Shown one piece after another: positions 51,357-60,197 of a stretch of 64,000 nucleotides of DNA (position 1 is the first letter of the stretch; every line of letters starts with the position of its first letter). The notes beneath the pieces are model-generated. The model was not told the origin of the DNA and made no database searches. It saw nothing but the letters and a program-made list of their open reading frames with translations. This stretch comes from CAYFQB01 sp964345225 (lineage in GTDB: Bacteria > Nitrospirota > Thermodesulfovibrionia > Thermodesulfovibrionales > UBA6898). A program made the position numbers and the translations under genes. The DNA lies in the NCBI GenBank assembly GCA_964345225.1, contig CAYFQB010000032.1, forward strand, positions 1 through 64,000. The letters are read 5' to 3'.

Positions 51357-52352
51357 TCATTTTAAAAACTTGTATACAACATTATATATAGTCCATGCAA
51401 ACAAGATGCATGCTGGTAAAGTAAAGATCCATGCCAGCACAATCTTTCGTGCAACACCCCATCTGACAGCAGACAGCCTTTTAGTCGCGCCAACCCCCAT
51501 TATCGATGAAGTAATTACATGAGTTGTACTCACCGGTAGCCCCAGAAGGCTGGCACCATGTATAACTATGTTAGCTGATGTCTCAGCTGCAAAACCATGA
51601 ACAGGCTGTAGTTTCAGCATGCTGACCCCGAGGGTTTTAATGACCTTCCAACCTCCGACGGCTGTACCAAAACCCATGGCAAGACCGCATACCAATATGA
51701 CCCAGAATGGTACCTCAAGATTAGGTATATAGCCTCCACCGTAAAGTGATATCGTAATTATTCCCATAACCTTCTGGGCATCATTTGAGCCGTGGCCGAA
51801 GGCCATAAGACCAGCAGATAATAATTGAAGCCTGCCGAAGTGCCTATTTATAGCTCCTGGTGAAAATCTGCCAAAAAACCTTATTATAAGCTTCATGAGA
51901 AAATATCCCACACCAATACCAAAGACAGGGGAAAGGAGGAGTGCTAAAAAAATCTTTTTCAATCCGGCTGGATTCAGGATGGAAATACCCCCATAAGCAA
52001 CAGCAGCACCCATAAGACTTCCGATGAGTGCATGGGAAGCGCTTACTGGCAGTCCAAATCGTGTCATTAAGAAATTCCAGAAAAAACTCGAAAGAAGGGC
52101 AGAAGCTACAATTATGTTTACTACATCTTCAATATCTTTTGGATTTACAACGCCCTTTCCGATAGTCTTTGCCACGGCTGTTGTAAGGAAGGCTCCTAGA
52201 ATATTCATTACTGCAGCAAGGAGCACAGCCTGAGTAGGTGATAGAACCCGGGTAGAGACGACAGTAGCAATAGCATTTGCAGCATCATTCCATCCATTAC
52301 TAATATCGAAAAGTATGGCAAGTACTACTATCAGGATTATTATTTCAGGCAT
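51357..52352 (-). CDS. pit: PiT-family inorganic phosphate transporter
   Basis: A 331-residue membrane protein with about ten helices and the PiT duplicated signature: FDISNGWNDAANAIATVVSTR near the start (in two parts GWNDAANAIA) and GHGSNDAQKVMGII in the middle, with GLPVSTTHVITSSIMG near the end. It carries phosphate with a cation. Its start overlaps the DUF47 gene by eight bases. The PhoU-like partner argues for phosphate rather than sulfate. Confidence 0.96.
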   Translation of the reverse strand: MPEIIILIVVLAILFDISNGWNDAANAIATVVSTRVLSPTQAVLLAAVMNILGAFLTTAVAKTIGKGVVNPKDIEDVVNIIVASALLSSFFWNFLMTRFGLPVSASHALIGSLMGAAVAYGGISILNPAGLKKIFLALLLSPVFGIGVGYFLMKLIIRFFGRFSPGAINRHFGRLQLLSAGLMAFGHGSNDAQKVMGIITISLYGGGYIPNLEVPFWVILVCGLAMGFGTAVGGWKVIKTLGVSMLKLQPVHGFAAETSANIVIHGASLLGLPVSTTHVITSSIMGVGATKRLSAVRWGVARKIVLAWIFTLPACILFAWTIYNVVYKFLK

Positions 52353-52980
52353 GCTTGAGCACTATCGCTTCAAGGATATTTGCTACATCTTCACATTTAT
52401 CAGATGCATCTTCAAGGTGCTCGTATATCTCTTTCCATTTTATAATCAGAATGGGGTCTTTCATCTCATCAAACATTTTTGCAAGTGCATCCCTGAAATC
52501 CCTGTCCATTCTGTTTTCTAGCCTGTTTATTTCTATGCAGTGATCCTGCATTTGAGAGTAATTCTTTTCCTTTAGTTTCTTTATCGCCTTTTGTATAACC
52601 TCAGTAGTCAGTAACAGATTTTTAGCCATCGTAATCACCTCTTCTGTTGATTTATCAAGCTTGAACACGGAAATTCTATCTACAGCAGCCCATATCAAAT
52701 CCAGAACATCATCTATTCTTGAAGCAAGGGCATGTAAATCTTCTCTGTCTATAGGTGTAATAAACGTCTTATTGAGCTTCTTCATAATGTCATGTGTTAA
52801 GATATCGCCCTCCTGTTCTACCTCATATATCTCTTTTACCCGTGTCTGGATACTATCAAAGTTTTCCATTAGGGAAACAAGGAGGGAAGCAGACTTTGTC
52901 AGGTTCGATGCTGCCTTTTCAAATATATCAAAGAAGTATATTTCCTTCGGGAATAGTCTCATAATAATTTTATTCTTCAA
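52345..52980 (-). CDS. DUF47/PhoU-like regulator of the phosphate transporter
   Basis: A 211-residue helical protein of the DUF47 (TIGR00153) family, related to PhoU. Metal-binding acidic motifs of this fold are visible in EVEQEGDILTHDI and ASDKCEDVANILE. DUF47 proteins are usually encoded with PiT transporters and are thought to control them. TTG start; translationally coupled with the transporter. Confidence 0.93.
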   Translation of the reverse strand: MKNKIIMRLFPKEIYFFDIFEKAASNLTKSASLLVSLMENFDSIQTRVKEIYEVEQEGDILTHDIMKKLNKTFITPIDREDLHALASRIDDVLDLIWAAVDRISVFKLDKSTEEVITMAKNLLLTTEVIQKAIKKLKEKNYSQMQDHCIEINRLENRMDRDFRDALAKMFDEMKDPILIIKWKEIYEHLEDASDKCEDVANILEAIVLKHA

Positions 52981-53035
52981 TAGAATATAGCAACAAAGAT
53001 TATGATGTCAAATAAAACACTTTGACAAATTAAAA

Positions 53036-53929
53036 TTATAAATCCATCCCCTTTCTTAGTCCCACAAAATACGGATTCAAAAGATTTCTCTTGTTGTATT
53101 CAAGAGGTTTATCAGTCTCAATGTCCACTACCTTACCCCCTGCCTGTTCGACGATTGCGTGTCCTGCTGCTGTATCCCACTCAATGGTTGGGCCAAATCT
53201 TGGATATACATCTGCCTTGCCCTCTGCCAAAAGACAGAACTTCAGTGAACTGCCAGCAGAAATAAAGTTAGCTTCTCCATGTTCTTGCTTTAATCTGTTT
53301 ATGTACTCTGCCGTTTCCTTTGACATATGTGAACGGCTGCCTATAATTGTAAATTCTGCAGCAGTCTTATTTAACACTATCGGAAGCCTTTTAGACTTCC
53401 CTATAATTTCATTAAACAGATCCTCTTTCGTATACCCACCATCATCTGGAATATCACTCAATTCGACGCCTGAGTCAAGCCTGTATGCACCAATTCCTTC
53501 AGCTCCGTAATAAAATGTATCCATAGCGGGAACATGGATAACCCCTAGAATAGGCCTCTTTTTTTGAATCATGGCTATGTTTACTGTAAATTCACCGTTT
53601 CTGTTTATGAACTCTTTTGTCCCGTCCAGAGGATCAATAAGCCAGAAATAATCCCAGCGCCTCCTTTCTTCAAAAGAAATATCTTTTCCTTCTTCACTTA
53701 AAACAGGGAAATTGACTGGCGAAAAAGTGAGAAGTTGATCTAATATTATCTGGTGAGACTGCTTGTCAGCAATGGTTAGGGGTGATTTGTCATTCTTGTG
53801 TTCAACTCCAAAGTCTGATTTATAAACTTCCAATATTTTATCTCCTGCCTTTTTTGAAGCAAAAAGGGCTGACAAAAGGAGATTGGCTTTATATTTGTGT
53901 TTACTTATTTCATTATTGCCATGTCTCAT
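53036..53929 (-). CDS. cysQ: 3'(2'),5'-bisphosphate nucleotidase CysQ
   Basis: A 297-residue inositol-monophosphatase-fold enzyme that removes 3'-phosphate from PAP. Metal-binding motifs: LSEEGKDI and WLIDPLDGTKEFI, then the C-terminal EWDTAAGHAIVEQAGG. The central part is slightly longer than E. coli CysQ, with an acidic insertion around residues 150-180. Inositol phosphatase activity is the alternative. It stands alone, with repeat module R5 upstream. Confidence 0.9.
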   Translation of the reverse strand: MRHGNNEISKHKYKANLLLSALFASKKAGDKILEVYKSDFGVEHKNDKSPLTIADKQSHQIILDQLLTFSPVNFPVLSEEGKDISFEERRRWDYFWLIDPLDGTKEFINRNGEFTVNIAMIQKKRPILGVIHVPAMDTFYYGAEGIGAYRLDSGVELSDIPDDGGYTKEDLFNEIIGKSKRLPIVLNKTAAEFTIIGSRSHMSKETAEYINRLKQEHGEANFISAGSSLKFCLLAEGKADVYPRFGPTIEWDTAAGHAIVEQAGGKVVDIETDKPLEYNKRNLLNPYFVGLRKGMDL

Positions 53930-54327
53930 ATGTGAGAAGTCTTTCTTGCTTTTCTTTTTAGTGCCTACTGCTTACTGCTTGCGAACTAAAAGGTTACGTC
54001 TTACGGTAACGGTTACGAGGCCCGTTTACTTTTCGCATGGCGCATGGCGCTCGGCGCATGGCGTTTTAATATCTAATTTCCGATTTCCAATTTTCTTTTT
54101 TCTTTTTTCTTTTTTCTTTACCCCTTACTTTTTACTCTTTACTATTTGCCTTTCTATAATTCCTGAATTCCTAAATCCCTAATTTTTCATTCTGCATTCT
54201 TCAATCTCCTCACTCCTTACCCCTCACTCCTTACTTTTATCCTGAGCCTGTCGAAGGATGCGCCCTGCTCCGTGCTCGTATCTAATGTGTGATGAAGCAT
54301 ATTTTTAAAAGAGATTTTGCTAGGTAT
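53930..54327. repeat. Composite repeat module R5
   Basis: A short 7-mer tract (53962-53981, CTGCTTA types) precedes the GTTAC/GTAAC element at 53991-54026 (GTCTTACGGTAACGG and TTACGAGGCCCGTTT). Downstream 7-mers run to 54240 in blocks: GCATGGC and GCTCGGC, ATTTCCG and ATTTCCA, four TTTTTCT types, CTTTTTA, TCATTCT and GCATTCT, CCTCACT and CCTTACC. At 54240 a CCTGAGCCTGTCGAAGGATG word follows. Confidence 0.88.
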
Positions 54328-55242
54328 TCAGCTTGCGTTTAGAAGCCTTGTGAATGGATATGATTTTAGAAATACTAAAAATTCATCTACAGCATGAGAG
54401 GATATCGAGTTTTTATTAATAATAAGCGAAAATGCCCTTAACACCTTTTCCTCTCTTAACCTTAGGAGATGAAGAGCTCCGTATTTGCTTTCTTTCCTTG
54501 CAGCCCAACGTGAGATTATAGAAACTCCAAGGCCGCTTTCAACAGCTTCTTTAATAGCTTCTGTGCTGCCGAGCACCATCGATATTTTCATGTCCTGCGG
54601 TAAAACTCCGTGTCTGGCAAGAAACTTCTCCAGCATCTGTCTTGTGCCAGATCCTCCCTCCCTAAAGATAAACGGCTCCCTTGTTAGTTCGCTTATCGAT
54701 ATTTCTTTTTTCTTAGCCCATGCATGATTGGATGGCACGATAAGCAGCAATTCATCAGTAATTAGCTTTTCCACTATCATCTTCTGTCTGGTAACTTCTC
54801 CCTCAACAAGTCCAAGATGGATATTTCCTGAGTTCAGAAGCTCAATTACCCTCTTTGTATTGCCAACAAGCATATGAACCTTTGTCTTTGAATGAATCTT
54901 TTTGAAATCAGTTATTATTGCGGGAAGAACATAGTTGCCAATTGTAGAACTTGCTCCGATACTGATACTGCCTTTTACAAGTCCTGTTATTTCTCCTATA
55001 ACTTTCTCCACAGAGGCGTAAAGCGCAAGTATTTCTTTTGCATATTTATATAATACCTCACCGGCTGGGGTTAAAGTCACTGTACTGCTTGATCTGTCAA
55101 AAAGCTTTGCATCATAAATTTCTTCAAGAGCCTGTATCTGAAGACTTACAGCCGGCTGTGTAAGGTGAATAATTTCCGAGGTCTTCGAAAAACTCTTGGT
55201 TTCAGCTACAGTACAGAAAACTTTTAATTTATGGTCATCCAT
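54328..55242 (-). CDS. LysR-family transcriptional regulator
   Basis: A 304-residue LTTR. N-terminal winged HTH (LKVFCTVAETKSFSKTSE, LTQPAVSLQIQALEE) and a C-terminal effector domain (SIGASSTIGNYVLPAII, LVEGEVTRQKMIV, IFREGGSGTRQMLEKFL). The wording resembles the CysL/CbbR branch. Usual targets of this branch are sulfur or carbon assimilation genes. ATG after AGGAAGG. No divergent target gene is adjacent. Confidence 0.9.
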   Translation of the reverse strand: MDDHKLKVFCTVAETKSFSKTSEIIHLTQPAVSLQIQALEEIYDAKLFDRSSSTVTLTPAGEVLYKYAKEILALYASVEKVIGEITGLVKGSISIGASSTIGNYVLPAIITDFKKIHSKTKVHMLVGNTKRVIELLNSGNIHLGLVEGEVTRQKMIVEKLITDELLLIVPSNHAWAKKKEISISELTREPFIFREGGSGTRQMLEKFLARHGVLPQDMKISMVLGSTEAIKEAVESGLGVSIISRWAARKESKYGALHLLRLREEKVLRAFSLIINKNSISSHAVDEFLVFLKSYPFTRLLNAS

Positions 55243-55300
55243 ATAATCCTTCCTAAAAGATCAATTCAAGCCTTCTGGAATATTAAATCTATATAAATAG

Positions 55301-55738
55301 AAGCTGAAGCAGCCCATAAGCCGAGTTCTGTAATCCTTCTAAGCAGGACTGTGGTCATTCATCTATGTCCCGATTTTGCAATCGGGATCATGCAGCCTAA
55401 CCCGTTCCGCCTTCCCAAATTGGGAATTCGAAGGGGCCCCTCTCAACGCGGAACCTATTTGGCCTTGCTCCAGGCGGGGTTTACCAAGCTGCCTCGGTCA
55501 CCCGAAACACTGGTGAGCTCTTACCTTCCGTCCAATTCGGACAGATCCCGACTTCCCGGGACACCTTTTCACCCTTTCTCCCGCTTAAACGGAAGAGGTT
55601 TCCCTTTCTGTGGCACTTTCCTTCCCCCGATTTATCGGGAGACTCCGTGTTACGGAGCGCCTTGCCCTTTGGAGCTCGGACTTTCCTCCCAACCCGGAAA
55701 TTATCAGAGTTGGGCGACCACCTGTTCTGCTTCAGCTA
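55301..55738 (-). ncRNA. rnpB: RNase P RNA
   Basis: On the minus strand the bacterial RNase P signature blocks occur in order: GGAGGAAAGTCCGAGCTCC, GGAAAGTGCCACAGAAA, AAGGTAAGAGCTCACCAG, and ACAGAACTCGGCTTATGG at the 3' end. The P1 stem is AGCTGAAGCAG with CTGCTTCAGCT at the two ends, 11 bp. Size about 435 nt fits a type A RNA. It processes the 5' ends of tRNAs; a tRNA gene lies 800 bp away. Confidence 0.96.
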
Positions 55739-55812
55739 CCTATAATAATTTTTAATTATTATATAATATCTTTTTAATTATTGGAAGTGGTAATTTAAAA
55801 AATTTTATTAAT

Positions 55813-56523
55813 TCATAATTCTTCTAAATAATAGAGTATGCGGCGGCATTGTGGACAATGAATTATTTCTTCATTCTTTTTAATTTCCACAAAAAGCTGT
55901 GGCGGCACATTCATATTACATCCATTGCAGATCTCATTTTTTGCACGGGTTACAGCAACCCCGTTACCAGAATCAAGAAGTGTCATATATATTTGATAAA
56001 TATCAGGATCTATTATTTCGACGACTTTCGCCCTCTCATTCTTTAATAAGTTTAATTCTTCTTTATATCTGTCGACTTCTTTATCCAGTTCTTTTTTAAA
56101 GGCATTTATCTTTTCTACTTCAATCTGCACTTCTTTTTCCTTATCGTTATGTTCTTTTAAAGAATTATCAAAATCTTCCATACTCAACAAAATCTCTTCC
56201 TCAATGTTAGATATCTCTTTTCCCAGCGTATCAATTTCCTTAAGATGTGCCTGATATTCCTTATTTGTCTTTATCTCTGATACTCGTGATCTCATCTTAT
56301 TTATCTTTTCATTAATTTCTTCGAGTATAGCCTCTTTCTCGCGCCTTTTCTTCGCAAGCAGATCGTTCTTTTGCTTTATCTTTTCGAGCTCTGACTTTGC
56401 AATTTTGAGAGGCTCATCAACCTCGGAAAAGCGATTAGGTGCATTATCTATAAATATGCGCTTTTCAAGAATACGAGAATCGGTATCCTGCAATTTAATC
56501 AGTAGTCCAAGAAGGTTCGTCAA
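55813..56523 (-). CDS. Zinc-ribbon coiled-coil protein (DUF164 family)
   Basis: About 236 residues from TTG 56523, four bases after GGAGG; the upstream open frame runs through the tRNA gene and is rejected. A long coiled coil (residues 15-180) ends in a C4 zinc ribbon with CNGC and CPQC. DUF164 proteins are widespread in bacteria; nucleic-acid-related roles have been suggested, but function is not firm. It follows the tRNA-Ile2 gene by 17 bp. Confidence 0.82.
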   Translation of the reverse strand: MTNLLGLLIKLQDTDSRILEKRIFIDNAPNRFSEVDEPLKIAKSELEKIKQKNDLLAKKRREKEAILEEINEKINKMRSRVSEIKTNKEYQAHLKEIDTLGKEISNIEEEILLSMEDFDNSLKEHNDKEKEVQIEVEKINAFKKELDKEVDRYKEELNLLKNERAKVVEIIDPDIYQIYMTLLDSGNGVAVTRAKNEICNGCNMNVPPQLFVEIKKNEEIIHCPQCRRILYYLEEL

Positions 56524-56540
56524 CAATCCTCCAGAAAATA

Positions 56541-56616
56541 TGGTGGGCCCACCAGGACTCGAACCTGGGACCAACCGGTTATGAGCCGGTAGCTCTTCCG
56601 GCTGAGCTATGGGCCC
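56541..56616 (-). tRNA. tRNA with CAU anticodon, probably tRNA-Ile2
   Basis: A 76-nt cloverleaf with encoded CCA: acceptor GGGCCCA with TGGGCCC, D arm GCTC-GAGC, anticodon stem ACCGG-CCGGT around CTCATAA, T arm CCAGG-CCTGG. The anticodon CAU could be Met or lysidine-modified Ile. C4-G69 and C5-G68, the pairs E. coli TilS prefers, and GGCTCATAACC wording as in known Ile2 tRNAs favour Ile2. tilS is in the same window. Confidence 0.85.
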
Positions 56617-56934
56617 TTACAAAAAGCAAAGTGCAAAAAATATTATTATATTTTAACTAGTTATTATTCTTTATAGCCACCAAATTGTTAACCCCAAAAA
56701 TGCATTTCATTATAAAAAGAGCAGGTGTATTTGCAGAAAAAGTCTTTACCATTTTATCCCGACTTGTCGGGGTACCACCTTTGTAAGTCCTCTCAATACC
56801 CGATTGCCTTTACGTTATCATACAAAAGAATTTGTATCAATTAGTAGCAGATTGTGATTTGTAAAGGTTTTTCCGCATGTATACCTGCTTCAAACGCATT
56901 TTTCGGGTTAATATAAACTTGTATTTAATTTTAG
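56617..56934. other. Gap between tRNA and rpoD with a short repeat
   Basis: Contains CCAAAAATGCATTTC and TTATAAAAAGAG at about 56694-56721; a close relative is upstream of rpsU at 62272-62296. A small hairpin CCCGAC-TT-GTCGGG is at about 56758-56771, downstream of rpoD, without a T-tract. Nothing else recognised. Confidence 0.5.
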
Positions 56935-58515
56935 TCAAGAGCGCTCGATAAATTCCCTTAGCCATTTACTTCTTGAAGGATGCCTTAACTTTCTTATTGC
57001 CTTAACCTCTATCTGCCTGATTCTCTCACGGGTCACATCAAATTCGAGTCCAACCTCTTCTAAAGTATGCGGCATATCTTCTCCAATCCCAAATCTCTTT
57101 TTTATTATGCTCTTCTCCTTTTTGCTGAGTGAAGATAATGCCCTGTCTATATTCTTTCTCATATCCTCCTGTATCGCGATATCAAGTGGTGACATTGTTG
57201 CTTTATCCTCAATAAAGTCTCTGAGATGGCTGTCTTCCTCCTCACCAATAGGTGTCTCCAGTGATATCGGCTCTTTAGAGATTTTCAGCATAGCCTTAAC
57301 TTTCTCAACAGGAATATGTAATTTCGCGGCAATCTCCTCGGGTGTGGGCTCCCTTCCTTTTTCCTGAACAAGCTCCCTCGTTACTTTGGTCATGCGGTTA
57401 ATAGACTCAACCATATGAACAGGTATTCTGATTGTTCTGGACTGGTCAGCAAGTGCCCTTGTAATTGCCTGTCTGATCCACCATGTAGCATAAGTGCTAA
57501 ATTTGTACCCTCGTTTATATTCAAATTTATCAACTGCCCTCATAAGTCCTGTATTTCCCTCCTGAATCAAATCTGAAAATCCAAGTCCCCTCCCTAGATA
57601 TCTTTTGGCTATGCTTATAACAAGCCTCAGATTAGCCTCTATAAGGGCGCTCTTTGCCTCGCTGACCTCCCTTTCTCCAGTATCCAAAATCTTTAGTGCT
57701 TTTTTCATCTCATCAAAATTTATACCGAAATTGTCTTGCTTCTCCTTAATCTCCTTTTCATAACCAGAGATCTCAGATAGAATCTTCTTTATTTCATTCC
57801 TAATTGATCTTTTCCTGAATTTCTTGGGTAACACTCTACCTTTAAGCTTTTCGATATCAACACCGAGATTTCTTGCTCTCTTTCTTGCAGAAACAATTTT
57901 CTTTTGAACTTCTTCAACGCTAGATATTGCTTTCTTGAGTTCTTCTGAAAAACCTATAATGACATCTTCTTTCAGCCTTAACATGCGTATTTTTTCTAAA
58001 ATTTGTTCTCTATTTTCTATTAGAGCCTTTAAATTTTTTTTCTGTAATTTACTGCTTGCCTTGTTAAGCCTCCTGAGTAAAAGTTTTCTCTTCTGAAATA
58101 GTGACCTTATAGACAAAGTTATATCAAAAAATCTCTTTCTCTCGTATATTAGGTCTTCTTCGGCTTCCTCTTCTCCATTTAGAATAATTTCCTCCAGAGG
58201 CGCTTCTCCTTTTTCAACTATCCTGCCAAGTGTTATAAGCTTTTTTATTGCAAATGGGAGAGAAAAAATTACCCTTTCAACTTTTTCCTTCCCTTGTTCT
58301 ATTTTCATAGCTATGTCGATTTCACCCTCTTTAGTCAGTAAAGGTACCCCTCCCATCTCCTTTAAATAAATTTTCATGGGGTCATGTTCCCCTTCTATTA
58401 AGAGGCCCTCTTTTTCGCCCTCTTCAACTTCAAACTCTTCGTCGGTATCTTCCCTTTCGATTTCAAATTCGTCCTCATCATCATAATCATCAAAATAATC
58501 GTAGTAATCTTTCAT
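56935..58515 (-). CDS. rpoD: Primary sigma factor RpoD
   Basis: About 526 residues from ATG 58515. It has region 1.2 (DPMKIYLKEMGGVPLL), a long basic helical non-conserved insert at about 130-290, and region 2 (LGRGLGFSDLIQEGN, GYKFSTYATWWIRQAITRAL). Region 3, and region 4 with an HTH (EVGLEFDVTRERIRQIEVKA), follow. The usual region 1.1 is replaced by about 45 very acidic residues. The frame also has a GTG at 58521 overlapping the dnaG stop; ATG is favoured by the GAGGGA distance. It ends the dnaG-rpoD pair. Confidence 0.97.
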   Translation of the reverse strand: MKDYYDYFDDYDDEDEFEIEREDTDEEFEVEEGEKEGLLIEGEHDPMKIYLKEMGGVPLLTKEGEIDIAMKIEQGKEKVERVIFSLPFAIKKLITLGRIVEKGEAPLEEIILNGEEEAEEDLIYERKRFFDITLSIRSLFQKRKLLLRRLNKASSKLQKKNLKALIENREQILEKIRMLRLKEDVIIGFSEELKKAISSVEEVQKKIVSARKRARNLGVDIEKLKGRVLPKKFRKRSIRNEIKKILSEISGYEKEIKEKQDNFGINFDEMKKALKILDTGEREVSEAKSALIEANLRLVISIAKRYLGRGLGFSDLIQEGNTGLMRAVDKFEYKRGYKFSTYATWWIRQAITRALADQSRTIRIPVHMVESINRMTKVTRELVQEKGREPTPEEIAAKLHIPVEKVKAMLKISKEPISLETPIGEEEDSHLRDFIEDKATMSPLDIAIQEDMRKNIDRALSSLSKKEKSIIKKRFGIGEDMPHTLEEVGLEFDVTRERIRQIEVKAIRKLRHPSRSKWLREFIERS

Positions 58516-58517
58516 AG

Positions 58518-60197
58518 TCACGTTCCCTCAATTAATCTTCTCTTCTCAAGCAAAAGAGAGTTGATAAGTTTTATGTCTCCAGATACCCTGGCAAGCCTGA
58601 TCCTTTCATCAACCCTCTTTTTTTTGATCCTTCTTACGCAATCTTCTATATTCCTATCAACATATTCGATGTCAAAACCAGGGTCAATAGAAAGTTTTGT
58701 AAATATTTTTCTTTCGTTTTCATCAGCCTCATCGAGAATAACTGTAAGATCATTCTTATCCTCTACCGATGCAATCCTATTAAGTAAAGATCCTACTGTC
58801 TTGTCTTTTATCTCGTTGATGTCTATTCTGGAAAGTACATGGTCAGTTTTTTCTGGAAAGGAAATTACAGCACTGAGCAAAAGATATTCTTCGCTGTTTT
58901 TTGTTTTAATGCCAGAACCGCGCAACTCAGCTTTTTGTGAAACTTTCTTGCTCTTAATCTTCATTAACTCCTGCCGTATTTCAGTTTCAGGAAGTCCTGT
59001 TCTGTCAGATAATTCCGTTAGCATTTCACCTGCTACAAGCAGATCTTTCATCTCAGCAATTAGGGTTAAAGCCTCTCTTATAGTATCCGTTTTTTCTCCA
59101 CTGGAAACATCAAGAATAAAATCTATCGGGGATTTTGCACTCTCAATCATCAATTCGAAAGAGCTACTTTCATACTTTCTCAAATAGCTGTCAGGGTCTT
59201 CATTTTCAGGCAATAACAGGACCCCAGACTTAAAATCACCTTGGCACATAAGTAAAAGCACTCTTTTAGCAGCAGCTATGCCGGCTAAATCTCCATCAAA
59301 GATAAGGACGGCCTTATTAGTCAAGGTCCTCAGTTTCTTTAGTTGGCCGGAAGTTAGAGATGTCCCAAGTGGTGCAATAACATTTTTAAATCCGTACTGA
59401 TGGCAGATTATAGCATCCATGTAGCCTTCGACAATTATAACATTATCCTTTTTTCTTATTTCTTCTTTAGCAGCATAAAGACCAAAAAGTGAATCGGATT
59501 TTTTAAAGACCGAGGTCTCAGGAGAATTAATATACTTTGGCATTAAATTGCCAAGTGCCCTTCCCCCAAAGGCTATAACTTTACCGCTGGCATTTATTAT
59601 CGGAAATATTATCCTGTCTCTGAACATATCATAAAGCCCTCTGTCACCTGATACAGCAAGCCCAGCTCCCTTTATTGTCGAATCTTTGTAACCTGAATTT
59701 CTCAGATGTTTTAAAAGATTATCCCATCCTGATGGTGCATATCCAAGTTTAAACAATTCTTGAGACTCTTTGCTTATACCTCTATCTTTTATAAATTCCC
59801 TGGCAGCTACGGATTTACTTATCATTCTTATAAAGTAATTCATGGCCTCATTAAGTATGTTTCTTATCTGCTCATTTTCTTGAAGAGACTTTCTATCAAC
59901 CTTGCCGGCAGGCAAAGGGATACCTGCCCTTCTTGCCAGTAAATTTACCGCTTCATTAAATGAAAGATTTTCATACCTTGTAGCAAAACTGATAACATCT
60001 CCTCCAACACCGCACCCAAAACAGTGAAATATCTGTTTTGACTGACTGACCATAAAGGAAGGGTCTTTCTCAGCGTGGAATGGACAGAGGCCTTTCCAGT
60101 TCAGACCGGCTTTCTTCAATTGCACATATTCTGAAATATACTCAACTATATCTATTTTTGATTTTATGTCCTCAAGAAGTAAATCTGTTTTCATCAT
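58518..60197 (-). CDS. dnaG: DNA primase
   Basis: A 559-residue primase. The N-terminal CHC2 zinc finger is CPFHAEKD plus FHCFGCGVGGD. TOPRIM core blocks are VIIVEGYMDAI and VLIFDGDLAGIAAA, and FRDRIIFPI lies in between. The C-terminal helicase-binding part is short. It makes RNA primers at the fork. The stop overlaps the rpoD frame. A repeat-bearing gap of 300 bp separates it from the nif3-like gene. Confidence 0.97.
   Translation of the reverse strand: MMKTDLLLEDIKSKIDIVEYISEYVQLKKAGLNWKGLCPFHAEKDPSFMVSQSKQIFHCFGCGVGGDVISFATRYENLSFNEAVNLLARRAGIPLPAGKVDRKSLQENEQIRNILNEAMNYFIRMISKSVAAREFIKDRGISKESQELFKLGYAPSGWDNLLKHLRNSGYKDSTIKGAGLAVSGDRGLYDMFRDRIIFPIINASGKVIAFGGRALGNLMPKYINSPETSVFKKSDSLFGLYAAKEEIRKKDNVIIVEGYMDAIICHQYGFKNVIAPLGTSLTSGQLKKLRTLTNKAVLIFDGDLAGIAAAKRVLLLMCQGDFKSGVLLLPENEDPDSYLRKYESSSFELMIESAKSPIDFILDVSSGEKTDTIREALTLIAEMKDLLVAGEMLTELSDRTGLPETEIRQELMKIKSKKVSQKAELRGSGIKTKNSEEYLLLSAVISFPEKTDHVLSRIDINEIKDKTVGSLLNRIASVEDKNDLTVILDEADENERKIFTKLSIDPGFDIEYVDRNIEDCVRRIKKKRVDERIRLARVSGDIKLINSLLLEKRRLIEGT

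Noticed and set aside
53883..54182. 99-residue open frame through repeat module R5
   Set aside because: It reads through the GTTAC element and heptamers and starts antisense to cysQ.
55351..55755. 134-residue open frame on the plus strand
   Set aside because: It is antisense to the RNase P RNA, whose structure fully explains the sequence.
56524..56574. Upstream extension of the zinc-ribbon gene
   Set aside because: The extension is the 3' half of the tRNA gene read as protein; TTG 56523 with GGAGG is a better start.
56758..56771. Terminator for rpoD
   Set aside because: The hairpin has only 6 bp and no T-tract on the minus strand, and lies more than 160 bp after the stop.
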